Source: Fictibacillus solisalsi
GTDB lineage: Bacteria > Bacillota > Bacilli > Bacillales > Fictibacillaceae
Assembly (NCBI RefSeq): GCF_900103485.1
Contig: NZ_FNHW01000001.1
Location: forward strand, 345,418 to 409,417
Reading direction: 5' to 3'
Length of the DNA stretch: 64,000 nucleotides
A program made the position numbers and the translations under genes. A model generated the notes under the pieces. That model was not told where the DNA came from. It saw only the letters and a list, made by a program, of their open reading frames with translations, and searched no databases. Positions 1-7,057 of this stretch are shown piece after piece. How positions within the stretch are numbered: the first letter of the stretch is position 1; each line of letters opens with the position of its first letter.

Positions 1-1281
1 CAAGTCATCGGAGTATATGATTCTGAAGAGGCAGTCGTAACAGCGGTACAGCAACTACAAAACAAAGGGTACGACACGGATGATATCTCTGTCGTAACGA
101 ACCATGAACGCAACCATGATGCCATCGAAATGAGAACCGGAGCAGAAGTAGACAATCTTGCCGAATTAAACAAACAAGAAGAAACGCTATTTGATAAGAT
201 AAAAAATGCCTTTACAGATGATGAACCAAGAAGAGACAATACCAACCTGGGAGAACGCCTGGAGGATCTTGGCCTTCCAAGGTCTACGGCATCCTCTTAT
301 GCAACGGACGTGGAAGCAGGAAAAATTCTCCTGGTCGTGGATTCCGATGGAGAGATCAATGACTTGAACAGTGATGATCCATTAAATGATGCGGCAACAG
401 GAGCCACAACAACAGGATACGGAACATCCACTGCGACAGCGGGTGACTTCAGAGATGATCTGACCGACAGGCCAAATGACCTGGGACGCGACGACTATGG
501 CAACAATTTGGATGTCGACCGCGAACGGCCGATCGATTCCCGTGACAACGTCAACACAGACTTTGACAGCAGCCGGGATGATGAGCTTCTAAGAGGAAAT
601 CGGACGGAAACGAATGTCGGAACAGGTCTTGACCTGGACAACGATGACACGCTCGGTACACGTAATGATGTGGACGAAGAGCGCAGGATGAAGCTTAGAG
701 AAGAGCAGCTGGAGATCAACAAAAAGCGCGAAACAACAGGTGAAGTGAACGTGAATAAAAATGTGATTGAGGAACATCAAAGTGTGGACGTTCCGGTGGA
801 ACACGAAGAAGTATATGTGGAACGCCGTCCGGTGAACGATACAGATGCCGTTGACGCAGGACCCATTGGCGATAACGAAGAAATTCGTGTCCCAGTGACC
901 GAAGAGCGTCTTGAAGTCAACAAGAAACCTGTGGTTACAGAGGAAATTGTAGTAGGCAAAAAGAAAGTAACCGAGAACGAGCGAGTAGATGAAACCACTC
1001 GCCGTGAAGAAGCTGACATTGATGATGATGGAGCGCTCCGCTCAAGAAATGACGTTGCCAAGGCAGGCGGACTCGCCACCGACGATGAACTCTCTGAGAA
1101 CGAACGCAGCCTCCGGGCGGATTCCGATCTCGCTGACCGTGATGCACGATTAGGCGCTGATCATGACTTAACAGGTGACACGACTTCAAGAAGTGGTGAT
1201 GGCCTTACAGATGTCGACGATGAACTCAGAGACCGAACTCGCCGCACGAAGCGTAATTCTGATGATGATGGGTTGTTTTAA
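1..1281 (+). CDS. DUF2382 (YsnF/AvaK-type) stress protein, 5' end outside window
   Basis: The reading frame is open from base 1, so the start lies upstream; 426 codons are visible. The first ~80 residues (VIGVYDSEEAVVTAVQQL onward) resemble the YflT/general stress protein 17M domain. The middle is acidic, with many D, R and N. The part around bases 690-1000 carries charged LxxNKKxxxxGEVxVxK repeats typical of DUF2382 (REEQLEINKKRETTGEVNV, then EERLEVNKKPVVTEEIVVG). There is no signal peptide in the visible part, so it is probably cytoplasmic. In Bacillaceae such proteins belong to the general stress response, but the promoter is not visible. The biochemical function is unknown. Confidence 0.85.
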   Translation, partial: QVIGVYDSEEAVVTAVQQLQNKGYDTDDISVVTNHERNHDAIEMRTGAEVDNLAELNKQEETLFDKIKNAFTDDEPRRDNTNLGERLEDLGLPRSTASSYATDVEAGKILLVVDSDGEINDLNSDDPLNDAATGATTTGYGTSTATAGDFRDDLTDRPNDLGRDDYGNNLDVDRERPIDSRDNVNTDFDSSRDDELLRGNRTETNVGTGLDLDNDDTLGTRNDVDEERRMKLREEQLEINKKRETTGEVNVNKNVIEEHQSVDVPVEHEEVYVERRPVNDTDAVDAGPIGDNEEIRVPVTEERLEVNKKPVVTEEIVVGKKKVTENERVDETTRREEADIDDDGALRSRNDVAKAGGLATDDELSENERSLRADSDLADRDARLGADHDLTGDTTSRSGDGLTDVDDELRDRTRRTKRNSDDDGLF

Positions 1282-1318
1282 GAACAGTCAACTAAGTTAG
1301 TGAATTTCAAGAAGTAAA

Positions 1319-1360
1319 GCGTCTAAACCCTTAAAGTAGTTAGGGTTTAGACGCTTTTTT
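1319..1360 (+). terminator. Rho-independent terminator
   Basis: A perfect 12-bp stem (GCGTCTAAACCC with GGGTTTAGACGC) around a 12-nt loop is followed by six T. It ends transcription of the DUF2382 gene. Confidence 0.92.
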
Positions 1361-1379
1361 AATTTTAATTAGTAGTCTT

Positions 1380-1532
1380 CTATACGAAGGAATTAGTTTT
1401 TGAATTTCTTATCTGCAATAACGTGTCCACCCAGAAAATAAAGATAAAGTAAATTACTGCACAAAAGATTAGTAGCAGAATAGTCTGTTTTTTAAAAAAT
1501 GATGGAGTAGGAAAAAAATATAAGGGAGGTAA
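1380..1532 (-). other. Start-less small membrane-protein-like reading frame
   Basis: The minus strand is open for about 50 codons and encodes a peptide containing PTPSFFKKQTILLLIFCAVI followed by more hydrophobic residues and WVDT. It looks like one membrane helix. I see no ATG, GTG or TTG and no ribosome binding site in front of it, so it may be the decayed remnant of a small membrane protein gene. The rest of 1361-1670 holds nothing I recognise. Confidence 0.25.
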
Positions 1533-1670
1533 TTAAAAAATGCTTACCTAAAAACGTTCCTTTTTCATCCCTTTGTCATCTCCCTAACTAACTTGCATAA
1601 CTGTACCCGAATTTGAAATGATATAGTCAGTTTTTAGAAAATAAAGAAGTAAAAGGAAAAAGAAGTATTG

Positions 1671-1705
1671 AAAAAAGCGTATCAGCATTCGCTGATACGC
1701 TTTTC
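1671..1705 (-). terminator. fnr: Terminator of fnr
   Basis: A hairpin AAAAGCGTATCAGC / GCTGATACGCTTTT has a 4-nt loop and is flanked by A and T runs. On the minus strand it follows fnr directly and could act in both directions. Confidence 0.85.
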
Positions 1706-1712
1706 TTCTATA

Positions 1713-2426
1713 TTATATTCTGCACACCTGCACTGGGCAGTCCTCACAATTGCACATGTTCTTTAAATAATCCAAGTCCTTGATGATCATGCTGCCGTCC
1801 TTTGCCTGATCGAGGACTTTATCTTTCTTCAGCACACTGACCATCCGACTGACGGTTTCCCTTGAAGTTCCGACGAGTTCAGCCAGCTCTGTATTGGTCA
1901 GCTGAAGGGAAAGAATAATTCCTTCCTCCGTCATTTTCCCATACGAGTTGGCCAAACGGATGAGGGTAGAGCACAGTGCACCGTTCTTTCCGTACAGCAT
2001 CAGGTCTCGAAGCTTGGAGCGTGTAATCTGGTGCATAAGGCTGGTCCAGCGGACAAACTCTACAGCCATCTCTCCATTGCTGCGCATCATCTCTTCCAGA
2101 TCGGTCTGATGGATGACACCAACCGTGCTTTTCGTTGACGCTACAGCACTGAACGAGTGCTTCTCGTTACCGAGTGCGTTGAGTTCTCCAATCAAGTCCC
2201 CATTTTGGAAGATGGAGAGCACGAGCTCTTTGCCATCCTCGGTCATCTTCGTTCCTTTGATCATGCCTTCCTGGACAAAGTACAGCTTGTCGGCTGGTTC
2301 ATTGTCCATAAATAGCATCGTTCCTTTATCTATTGTACATGTCATCATGATGTCTTCGAGCTTTTTTAACGTTGGTTCGGAGAAAAACTCTATTTGCTGA
2401 ACGGCTTCTTTCCCGTGAGTTTTCAT
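1713..2426 (-). CDS. fnr: Fnr, oxygen-sensing Crp/Fnr-family transcription regulator
   Basis: An N-terminal cyclic-nucleotide-binding-like beta-barrel is followed by a long dimer helix and a C-terminal helix-turn-helix (ELAELVGTSRETVSRMVSVL). The extreme C-terminus reads CNCEDCPVQVCRI. With the ATG at 2426 as start (GGAGGG 6 bases upstream) the protein has 237 aa, and Cys227, Cys230, Cys235 and Asp141 fall exactly where Bacillus subtilis Fnr is known to ligate its [4Fe-4S] cluster. An upstream in-frame GTG at 2450 lacks this spacing, so I reject it. Loss of the cluster in air should abolish DNA binding. A perfect FNR box lies between this gene and the divergent Ric gene, suggesting autoregulation and control of Fe-S repair. 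Confidence 0.95.
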   Translation of the reverse strand: MKTHGKEAVQQIEFFSEPTLKKLEDIMMTCTIDKGTMLFMDNEPADKLYFVQEGMIKGTKMTEDGKELVLSIFQNGDLIGELNALGNEKHSFSAVASTKSTVGVIHQTDLEEMMRSNGEMAVEFVRWTSLMHQITRSKLRDLMLYGKNGALCSTLIRLANSYGKMTEEGIILSLQLTNTELAELVGTSRETVSRMVSVLKKDKVLDQAKDGSMIIKDLDYLKNMCNCEDCPVQVCRI

Positions 2427-2489
2427 CATGTTCCCTCCAGTATCTGCCACATCTTAATCGTAGTATATCAAACAATCCTCACCAGTTGA

Positions 2490-2505
2490 TGTGATATCTG
2501 TCACA
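2490..2505. promoter_or_regulatory. FNR box
   Basis: TGTGATATCTGTCACA matches the TGTGA-N6-TCACA consensus perfectly. It sits in the fnr/ric intergenic region, and its centre (2497.5) is 41.5 bases from a TSS predicted at about 2539, the class II activation position. Confidence 0.9.
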
Positions 2506-2526
2506 GAGAAATGAATTTCAGGAGAA

Positions 2527-2539
2527 TACAGTAAAGGTA
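2527..2539 (+). promoter_or_regulatory. -10 region and predicted start of the ric transcript
   Basis: TACAGT at 2527-2532 is a plausible sigma-A -10. No good -35 is present, as expected when FNR bound at -41.5 replaces it. The TSS is inferred from spacing only. Confidence 0.55.
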
Positions 2540-2565
2540 GAAACCAGTCAAAAGGAGGAGTCCTG

Positions 2566-3267
2566 ATGAAGAGCGTATTTGATCCAACGGTAGAGACCCG
2601 TAAGGTTGTCATGAAATGCCCAAGAGCCGGAGACCTTCTGAAGAATTACCGGATTGATTATGTACAAAACGGCAGTAAGCCAATTGGAGAGGCGATCAAT
2701 GAACGGAGCTTAAACTCCATTGATGTGATGAATGAACTGAATACATTATATGAAAAGAACAGGGACAATCAGCGGGGTATGACGAAATGGGAAAAGCAAA
2801 AAGTGAACGCCTTGATCCAATATATTATCGACGCCCACCATTCGTATTTATATATGGTATTGCCGAAGCTGCAGAGTATGATTACAACCATCTTTAATAA
2901 GCACGTCGGCACCCATCCTGAACTGTCTCATGTTCACTACCTGTTCTCCATTCTGAAAATTGAATTGGAGCAGCACATCCTGATTGAGGAAGAACTTATC
3001 TTTCCAAAAATCTTGGCCTATGAAAAGAAGCCCACACTCAATGCTCTGATCGACATCAAGGAATTTGTGGAGGACCTGAAAAGGGAGCACGAACACATCA
3101 GCCAGTTCTTAAAGGATATGAGGGAATTCACGAATGATTATAAAGCACCCGATGATGCCTGTGAAACGTACCGGCTGGCTTATGTGAAATTGGATGAACT
3201 GGAGTCGGACCTGTTTCAGCATCTGCATTTGGAGAACAATCTGTTGTTTCCAAGAGTGATTGGCTGA
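2566..3267 (+). CDS. Ric/ScdA/YtfE-family di-iron Fe-S cluster repair protein
   Basis: This 233-aa protein has a short N-terminal DUF542-like segment (residues ~15-60) and a hemerythrin-like four-helix domain. The likely iron ligands are in AHHSYLY, HVHYLF, LEQHILIEEELIFP, REHEHI and HLHLENNLLFP, the HxxxE spacing expected for a di-iron centre. Ric proteins repair clusters damaged by nitrosative or oxidative stress. The start has a strong AAAGGAGGAG site 5 bases upstream. The FNR box upstream predicts anaerobic induction. Oddly, the N-terminal segment reads GIDY-type as RIDYVQNGSK where canonical family members have DFCCGG, so the conserved Cys pair is missing. Confidence 0.85.
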   Translation: MKSVFDPTVETRKVVMKCPRAGDLLKNYRIDYVQNGSKPIGEAINERSLNSIDVMNELNTLYEKNRDNQRGMTKWEKQKVNALIQYIIDAHHSYLYMVLPKLQSMITTIFNKHVGTHPELSHVHYLFSILKIELEQHILIEEELIFPKILAYEKKPTLNALIDIKEFVEDLKREHEHISQFLKDMREFTNDYKAPDDACETYRLAYVKLDELESDLFQHLHLENNLLFPRVIG

Positions 3268-3356
3268 CTCTGTTGAAAGTTGGTATCCCTTCATGAATAT
3301 GTGATAATGATGCTATATCCAATGGATATGGCATTTTTTGATAAGGAGAATGAGGG

Positions 3357-3989
3357 ATGGCAGAAATTTGGGAATCCAGTTTTATCGAAAATCAAATGAT
3401 GTGGGGATTCGAACCAGCAGACTCCGCAATCGCGGCAAAGGACTTTTTCCTTGAAAAGAACGTGAAGGATATATTGATACCTGGTATTGGATACGGCAGG
3501 AATGCGAAGGTTTTTATGGACAACGGCATAGATGTAACGGGAATTGAGATTTCAAAAACAGCGATTGAACTGGCTAGGGAAAATGGGCTGAACATGAATA
3601 TTTTTCATGGTTCCGTCACCGATATGCCTTTTGACAGTAAACGTTATGACGGCATATTCTGTTACGCACTGATTCATTTATTGAATAAAGCTGAGCGGGA
3701 GAAGTTTATCCAAGATTGCTATAACCAGTTAATGCCAAACGGATATATGATCTTTATTTCGATTTCAAAAGAAGCCCCCATGTATGGAAAGGGCAAACAG
3801 CTGGGGAAAGATTACTTCGAGATCATGGAAGGCATGAAGATGTTCTTTTATGATACTGACTCAATCAAGCAAGAATTTGGAGAATACGGACTCGTGGAAG
3901 TTTCGGAAATTGTTGAGCCCCATAAGAATGCGGAAAACAAACCTCCATTCAAATTTACAATGATAACGTGTCAAAAGGGACATTATTAA
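3357..3989 (+). CDS. Class I SAM-dependent methyltransferase
   Basis: The 210-aa soluble protein has a Rossmann-type methyltransferase fold. Motif I is IPGIGYGRNA (residues 41-50), followed by the acidic VTGIEIS strand end and the later FCYALIHLL and LMPNGYMIF motifs. The substrate cannot be told. It stands alone between ric and a convergent GntR gene, has a purine-rich AAGGAG site upstream, and ends at a clear terminator. Nothing suggests horizontal transfer. Confidence 0.85.
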   Translation: MAEIWESSFIENQMMWGFEPADSAIAAKDFFLEKNVKDILIPGIGYGRNAKVFMDNGIDVTGIEISKTAIELARENGLNMNIFHGSVTDMPFDSKRYDGIFCYALIHLLNKAEREKFIQDCYNQLMPNGYMIFISISKEAPMYGKGKQLGKDYFEIMEGMKMFFYDTDSIKQEFGEYGLVEVSEIVEPHKNAENKPPFKFTMITCQKGHY

Positions 3990-3996
3990 AATAGTT

Positions 3997-4030
3997 AAAA
4001 GGAAGGTCTCCTGAACCTTCCTTTTTATTT
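3997..4030 (+). terminator. Terminator of methyltransferase gene
   Basis: The stem AAGGAAGGT / ACCTTCCTT has a 7-nt loop and is followed by a T-rich tail. Confidence 0.85.
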
Positions 4031-4076
4031 TGCACTTATTTTCTTACTTATCTTTTTTACAGTTTAAATATGTTCG

Positions 4077-4715
4077 TTAACCCTTAAACCCCACCACCAC
4101 ATCATGATTATGCTTCTCCAGCAATCCTTTTGCCTCGTCCAGCTTCTGGCTGCGGAGGAGGTGGATGAGGAGGGAGTGTTCCTCGATGGATTTTTCGATG
4201 TTGCCTTCGTAGGAAAAGGAGATGCTCTGGATGGTGAGGAGCGGCGTGGTGAGCCGGTTGTACATGGTCTTAATCGTCTCGCTCTGGCTCATCTCGATGA
4301 TGTATTTATGAAAGAGCTGGTTGAGCTGGGCGTAATTGCTCACGTCGCGTTCCTCCTGCATCGTGTCGAGGAGGCTGTTCATCTTTTTGATGATGGCCGG
4401 ATCCACACCATGCTCCTTGATTCGTCTCATCGCCATAGATTCCAGCATGTTCCGGATCTCCAGCAAATCATAGATTTCATTGGGGGAGTAGTGCTTCACG
4501 ACGGCTCCTTTTCTCGGAATCTTCTCCACAAGTCCTTCGATCGTTAAGAGGTAGATCGCTTCGCGGATTGGTGCGCGGCTGATGCCGAACTCTTCGGCGT
4601 ACAGGTTCTCCACAAGTTTTTCCCCTGGCTTTAGTTCTCCTGTGATGATCTGGTGTGTAATTTTCTCGGCAATGCGGTTGGAAAGGGCGTGTTTATCGAA
4701 TTCGGAAGTGGCCAT
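4077..4715 (-). CDS. GntR/FadR-family (FCD) regulator of malonate operon
   Basis: The 212-aa protein has an N-terminal winged HTH (residues ~10-75, with ISRAPIREAIYLL and KGAVV) and an all-helical C-terminal FCD ligand domain with scattered His and Asp residues suited to a metal-carboxylate pocket. It is divergent from the malonate uptake and decarboxylation operon. GntR regulators in this position are known in other malonate operons (MdcY/MatR type), so malonate or malonyl-CoA responsiveness is inferred. GAGGAG stands 6 bases before the ATG at 4715. It probably binds the TTGTCGAC motifs in the intergenic region. Confidence 0.85.
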   Translation of the reverse strand: MATSEFDKHALSNRIAEKITHQIITGELKPGEKLVENLYAEEFGISRAPIREAIYLLTIEGLVEKIPRKGAVVKHYSPNEIYDLLEIRNMLESMAMRRIKEHGVDPAIIKKMNSLLDTMQEERDVSNYAQLNQLFHKYIIEMSQSETIKTMYNRLTTPLLTIQSISFSYEGNIEKSIEEHSLLIHLLRSQKLDEAKGLLEKHNHDVVVGFKG

Positions 4716-4748
4716 GATATCTGCTCCTCACATTTTTTATAAAAGGGG

Positions 4749-4758
4749 TTGTCGACCG
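4749..4758. promoter_or_regulatory. Candidate GntR operator 1
   Basis: TTGTCGACCG has a GTCGAC palindromic core. The TTGTCGAC octamer recurs at 4860, and both copies flank the divergent promoter region. FCD-type GntR proteins typically bind such short dyads; the assignment is inferred. Confidence 0.45.
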
Positions 4759-4859
4759 TTCTCTCTTCCTATACAATAAGCTTAATATTCAGAAAAATCA
4801 ATAGGTAAAGCATCTAGAGCATGACCCGCCATGTTCAGTCATCCAGATTAATACACAAA

Positions 4860-4870
4860 TTGTCGACAGT
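4860..4870. promoter_or_regulatory. Candidate GntR operator 2
   Basis: TTGTCGACAGT contains the palindrome TGTCGACA and repeats the octamer seen at 4749. It lies just upstream of the cre site and the madL start. Confidence 0.45.
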
Positions 4871-4881
4871 ATCCATTATTT

Positions 4882-4895
4882 TGTTAGCGCTTTCA
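4882..4895. promoter_or_regulatory. cre site (CcpA binding)
   Basis: TGTTAGCGCTTTCA fits the TGWNANCGNTNWCA consensus at every position. It is 22 bases upstream of the madL start, so it likely acts as a roadblock or promoter-overlapping repressor site for catabolite repression of malonate use. Confidence 0.75.
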
Positions 4896-4916
4896 AAATA
4901 TCAGGAGGTGTTTCAG

Positions 4917-5324
4917 TTGGTGATTTATGGTGTTGCATTGCTGGCAATCTGTACGTTGGTTGGTGCATTTGTGGGAGACATGCTTGGAATCGTGCTGGGA
5001 GTGGAATCGAATGTCGGCGGTGTCGGTGTCGGCATGCTGATGCTCGTTCTTATCGTGGATGCATTAAAGAAGAGAGGAAGGCTGGAGCTGAAAACAAGGG
5101 AAGGCTTGAATTTCTGGAGTTCAATGTACATCCCGATCGTGGTGGCAATGAGCGCCCAGCAGAATGTCGTGGCCGCCGTTAAGGGAGGTCCCGTTGCACT
5201 GATTGCAGGAGCCGGTGTGGTTGCCGTCAGTTTTCTGCTCGTACCGATATTGAGCAAGATCGGCCAGAAGCAGAGGAGTACTGAACAAGTAACGCCAGAA
5301 TACAGGGAGGAGCCGGTACGATGA
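4917..5324 (+). CDS. madL: Malonate transporter subunit MadL
   Basis: The 135-aa membrane protein has about four helices and starts (M)VIYGVALLAICTLVGA, the family N-terminus. I chose the TTG at 4917 because AGGAGG ends 8 bases before it; an in-frame ATG at 4821 has no ribosome binding site and would add sequence absent from the family. MadL pairs with MadM to import malonate with sodium ions. It is the first gene of the operon and overlaps madM by 4 bases. Confidence 0.92.
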   Translation: MVIYGVALLAICTLVGAFVGDMLGIVLGVESNVGGVGVGMLMLVLIVDALKKRGRLELKTREGLNFWSSMYIPIVVAMSAQQNVVAAVKGGPVALIAGAGVVAVSFLLVPILSKIGQKQRSTEQVTPEYREEPVR

Positions 5325-6085
5325 TGGATACCCTCGTTTCTGTATTTAAGAACAATGGCCTCGTCCTCTCTTTTGCGCTGATCGGTGTTATCATGTATGT
5401 ATCGTATTTTCTTTCAGACAAACTGACAAGAGGGCGCGTTCACGGATCGGCCATCGCCATCATCCTTGGGCTATTTGTTGCCTATCTTGGCGGAATCAAC
5501 ACAGGCGGCGAGAAGGGACTTTCTGATATTGGAATCTTTGCCGGCATTGGAATCATGGGAGGCGGAATGCTCAGGGATTTTGCTATTGTGTCGACCGCCT
5601 TTGGTGCCAGTTTTGACGAAATCAAAAAGGCAGGAGTCGGGGGCGTGATCTCCTTATTCCTCGGCGTTATTGTTTCGTTCGTGTTCGGGGTAATCATCGC
5701 CCTTGCATTCGGCTATACCGATGCGGTTAGTCTGACCACGATTGGGGCTGGAACGGTCACGTATATCGTCGGACCGGTGACAGGCAGCGCGATTGGCGCC
5801 AGTTCGGAAGTAATTGCGCTGTCGATTGCGGCGGGTCTCGTAAAATCGGTGCTTACCATGACGTTTACTCCGTTTGTGGCCAAGTATATCGGGCTGAATA
5901 ATCCGCAGTCTGCTCTTGTGTTTGGCGGGCTGCTCGGGACCACAAGCGGTGTGACGGGCGGATTAGCGGCGACAGACCCAAAGCTCGTTCCGTACGGCGC
6001 GTTAACAGCCACCTTTTATACCGGCTTAGGCTGTCTGCTCGTGCCATCCCTTTTCTTTTTCGTCATGAAAGCTTTTTTCGCTTAA
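5321..6085 (+). CDS. madM: Malonate transporter subunit MadM
   Basis: The 254-aa integral membrane protein has many glycine-rich helices and the conserved GTVTYIVGPVTGSAIGASSEV and LLGTTSGVTGGLAATD regions of the MadM family. With MadL it forms the malonate carrier in the cytoplasmic membrane. Its ATG overlaps the madL stop, indicating translational coupling, and GGGAGG lies upstream. Confidence 0.93.
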   Translation: MMDTLVSVFKNNGLVLSFALIGVIMYVSYFLSDKLTRGRVHGSAIAIILGLFVAYLGGINTGGEKGLSDIGIFAGIGIMGGGMLRDFAIVSTAFGASFDEIKKAGVGGVISLFLGVIVSFVFGVIIALAFGYTDAVSLTTIGAGTVTYIVGPVTGSAIGASSEVIALSIAAGLVKSVLTMTFTPFVAKYIGLNNPQSALVFGGLLGTTSGVTGGLAATDPKLVPYGALTATFYTGLGCLLVPSLFFFVMKAFFA

Positions 6086-6112
6086 AACTTTAAACGAAAT
6101 GGAGGGGATTCA

Positions 6113-7057
6113 GTGAGCATCGCTTTTCTTTTTCCCGGACAGGGTTCACAGGTTCCGGGAATGCTTCACGAATTACCCGATCACCCGGTGGTCCACCAAA
6201 CGATGGCAGAAACGGGTGAGATCCTTGGAATGAATGTTCTTACGATCGATACCGAGGAAAAACTTCAATCCACAGTTTCTGTTCAGCTATGTTTACTGGT
6301 GTCGGAGGTGGCCGCAGCGAGAGTCCTTTTAGAGGAAGGCGTGAGACCGGATATGGCAGCAGGCCATTCTGTCGGTGCTTTTGCCGCTGCCGTCATCGCC
6401 GGTGCGATGGATTTTCCATCAGCAATAACTACCGTTAAACGCCGGGCGGAATTAATGGAACAAGCGTACCCGGAAGGCTATGGCATGGGTGTGGTTACTG
6501 GATTAAAGCAGGATAATATCATAAAGCTGACAGCGGACGAGTTCAGCAAAGACATGCCAGTTTATCCGGCCAATCTGAACGCTGAGGATCAGGTCACGCT
6601 GGCTGGGGACAAGCGGGGCATTGAGTTTATCCTGAGGCTGGCCAAACAGGAAGGGGCACGGAAAGCGTTTCTTTTGCCGGTAAGTGTTCCTTCCCATTGT
6701 GAACTCCTTCATGGAGTGTCAAAGGAGCTGACGGCTGAGCTGGACAAGATTCCGTTTAAAAACCCGTCTATTCCATGTTTAAGCAATTCAACGGCACGTG
6801 CGCTCAGAAAGGGTGAGGACATCCGGCACGATTTGGCGGTCAGCATCGCCCGGCCGGTCAAGTGGCACGAAGCGACGCTGCTTATGAAGGAGATGGGAGC
6901 GACTCTGTTTCTTGAAATGCCCCCGGGCAGGGTGCTCACTGATCTGGCGGGCGCCGCGCTTCCATCAGTCCGCTCCTTGTCGTTTGCGAGGAGCGGCATA
7001 AAGTCCGCTGTTTTATTAGGTAAAAGATATAGAAATGGTAGGGAGAGAATCATATGA
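6113..7057 (+). CDS. mdcH: Malonate decarboxylase subunit epsilon, malonyl-CoA:ACP transacylase
   Basis: The 314-aa protein has a FabD-like acyltransferase fold. It opens with FLFPGQGSQVPGM and carries the nucleophile serine in AGHSVGAFAAA (Ser86) with a downstream active-site His in VPSHCELL. MdcH primes the holo-ACP of malonate decarboxylase with malonyl from malonyl-CoA. The GTG start at 6113 follows GGAGGGG. The gene overlaps mdcA by 4 bases. Confidence 0.92.
   Translation: MSIAFLFPGQGSQVPGMLHELPDHPVVHQTMAETGEILGMNVLTIDTEEKLQSTVSVQLCLLVSEVAAARVLLEEGVRPDMAAGHSVGAFAAAVIAGAMDFPSAITTVKRRAELMEQAYPEGYGMGVVTGLKQDNIIKLTADEFSKDMPVYPANLNAEDQVTLAGDKRGIEFILRLAKQEGARKAFLLPVSVPSHCELLHGVSKELTAELDKIPFKNPSIPCLSNSTARALRKGEDIRHDLAVSIARPVKWHEATLLMKEMGATLFLEMPPGRVLTDLAGAALPSVRSLSFARSGIKSAVLLGKRYRNGRERII

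Noticed and set aside
2427-2450. GTG start giving a 245-aa Fnr
   Set aside because: It precedes the GGAGGG site. The ATG at 2426 restores the known cysteine and Asp141 numbering.
4821-4916. Upstream ATG extension of madL
   Set aside because: No ribosome binding site. The extension crosses the operator and cre sites and is absent from the family N-terminus.
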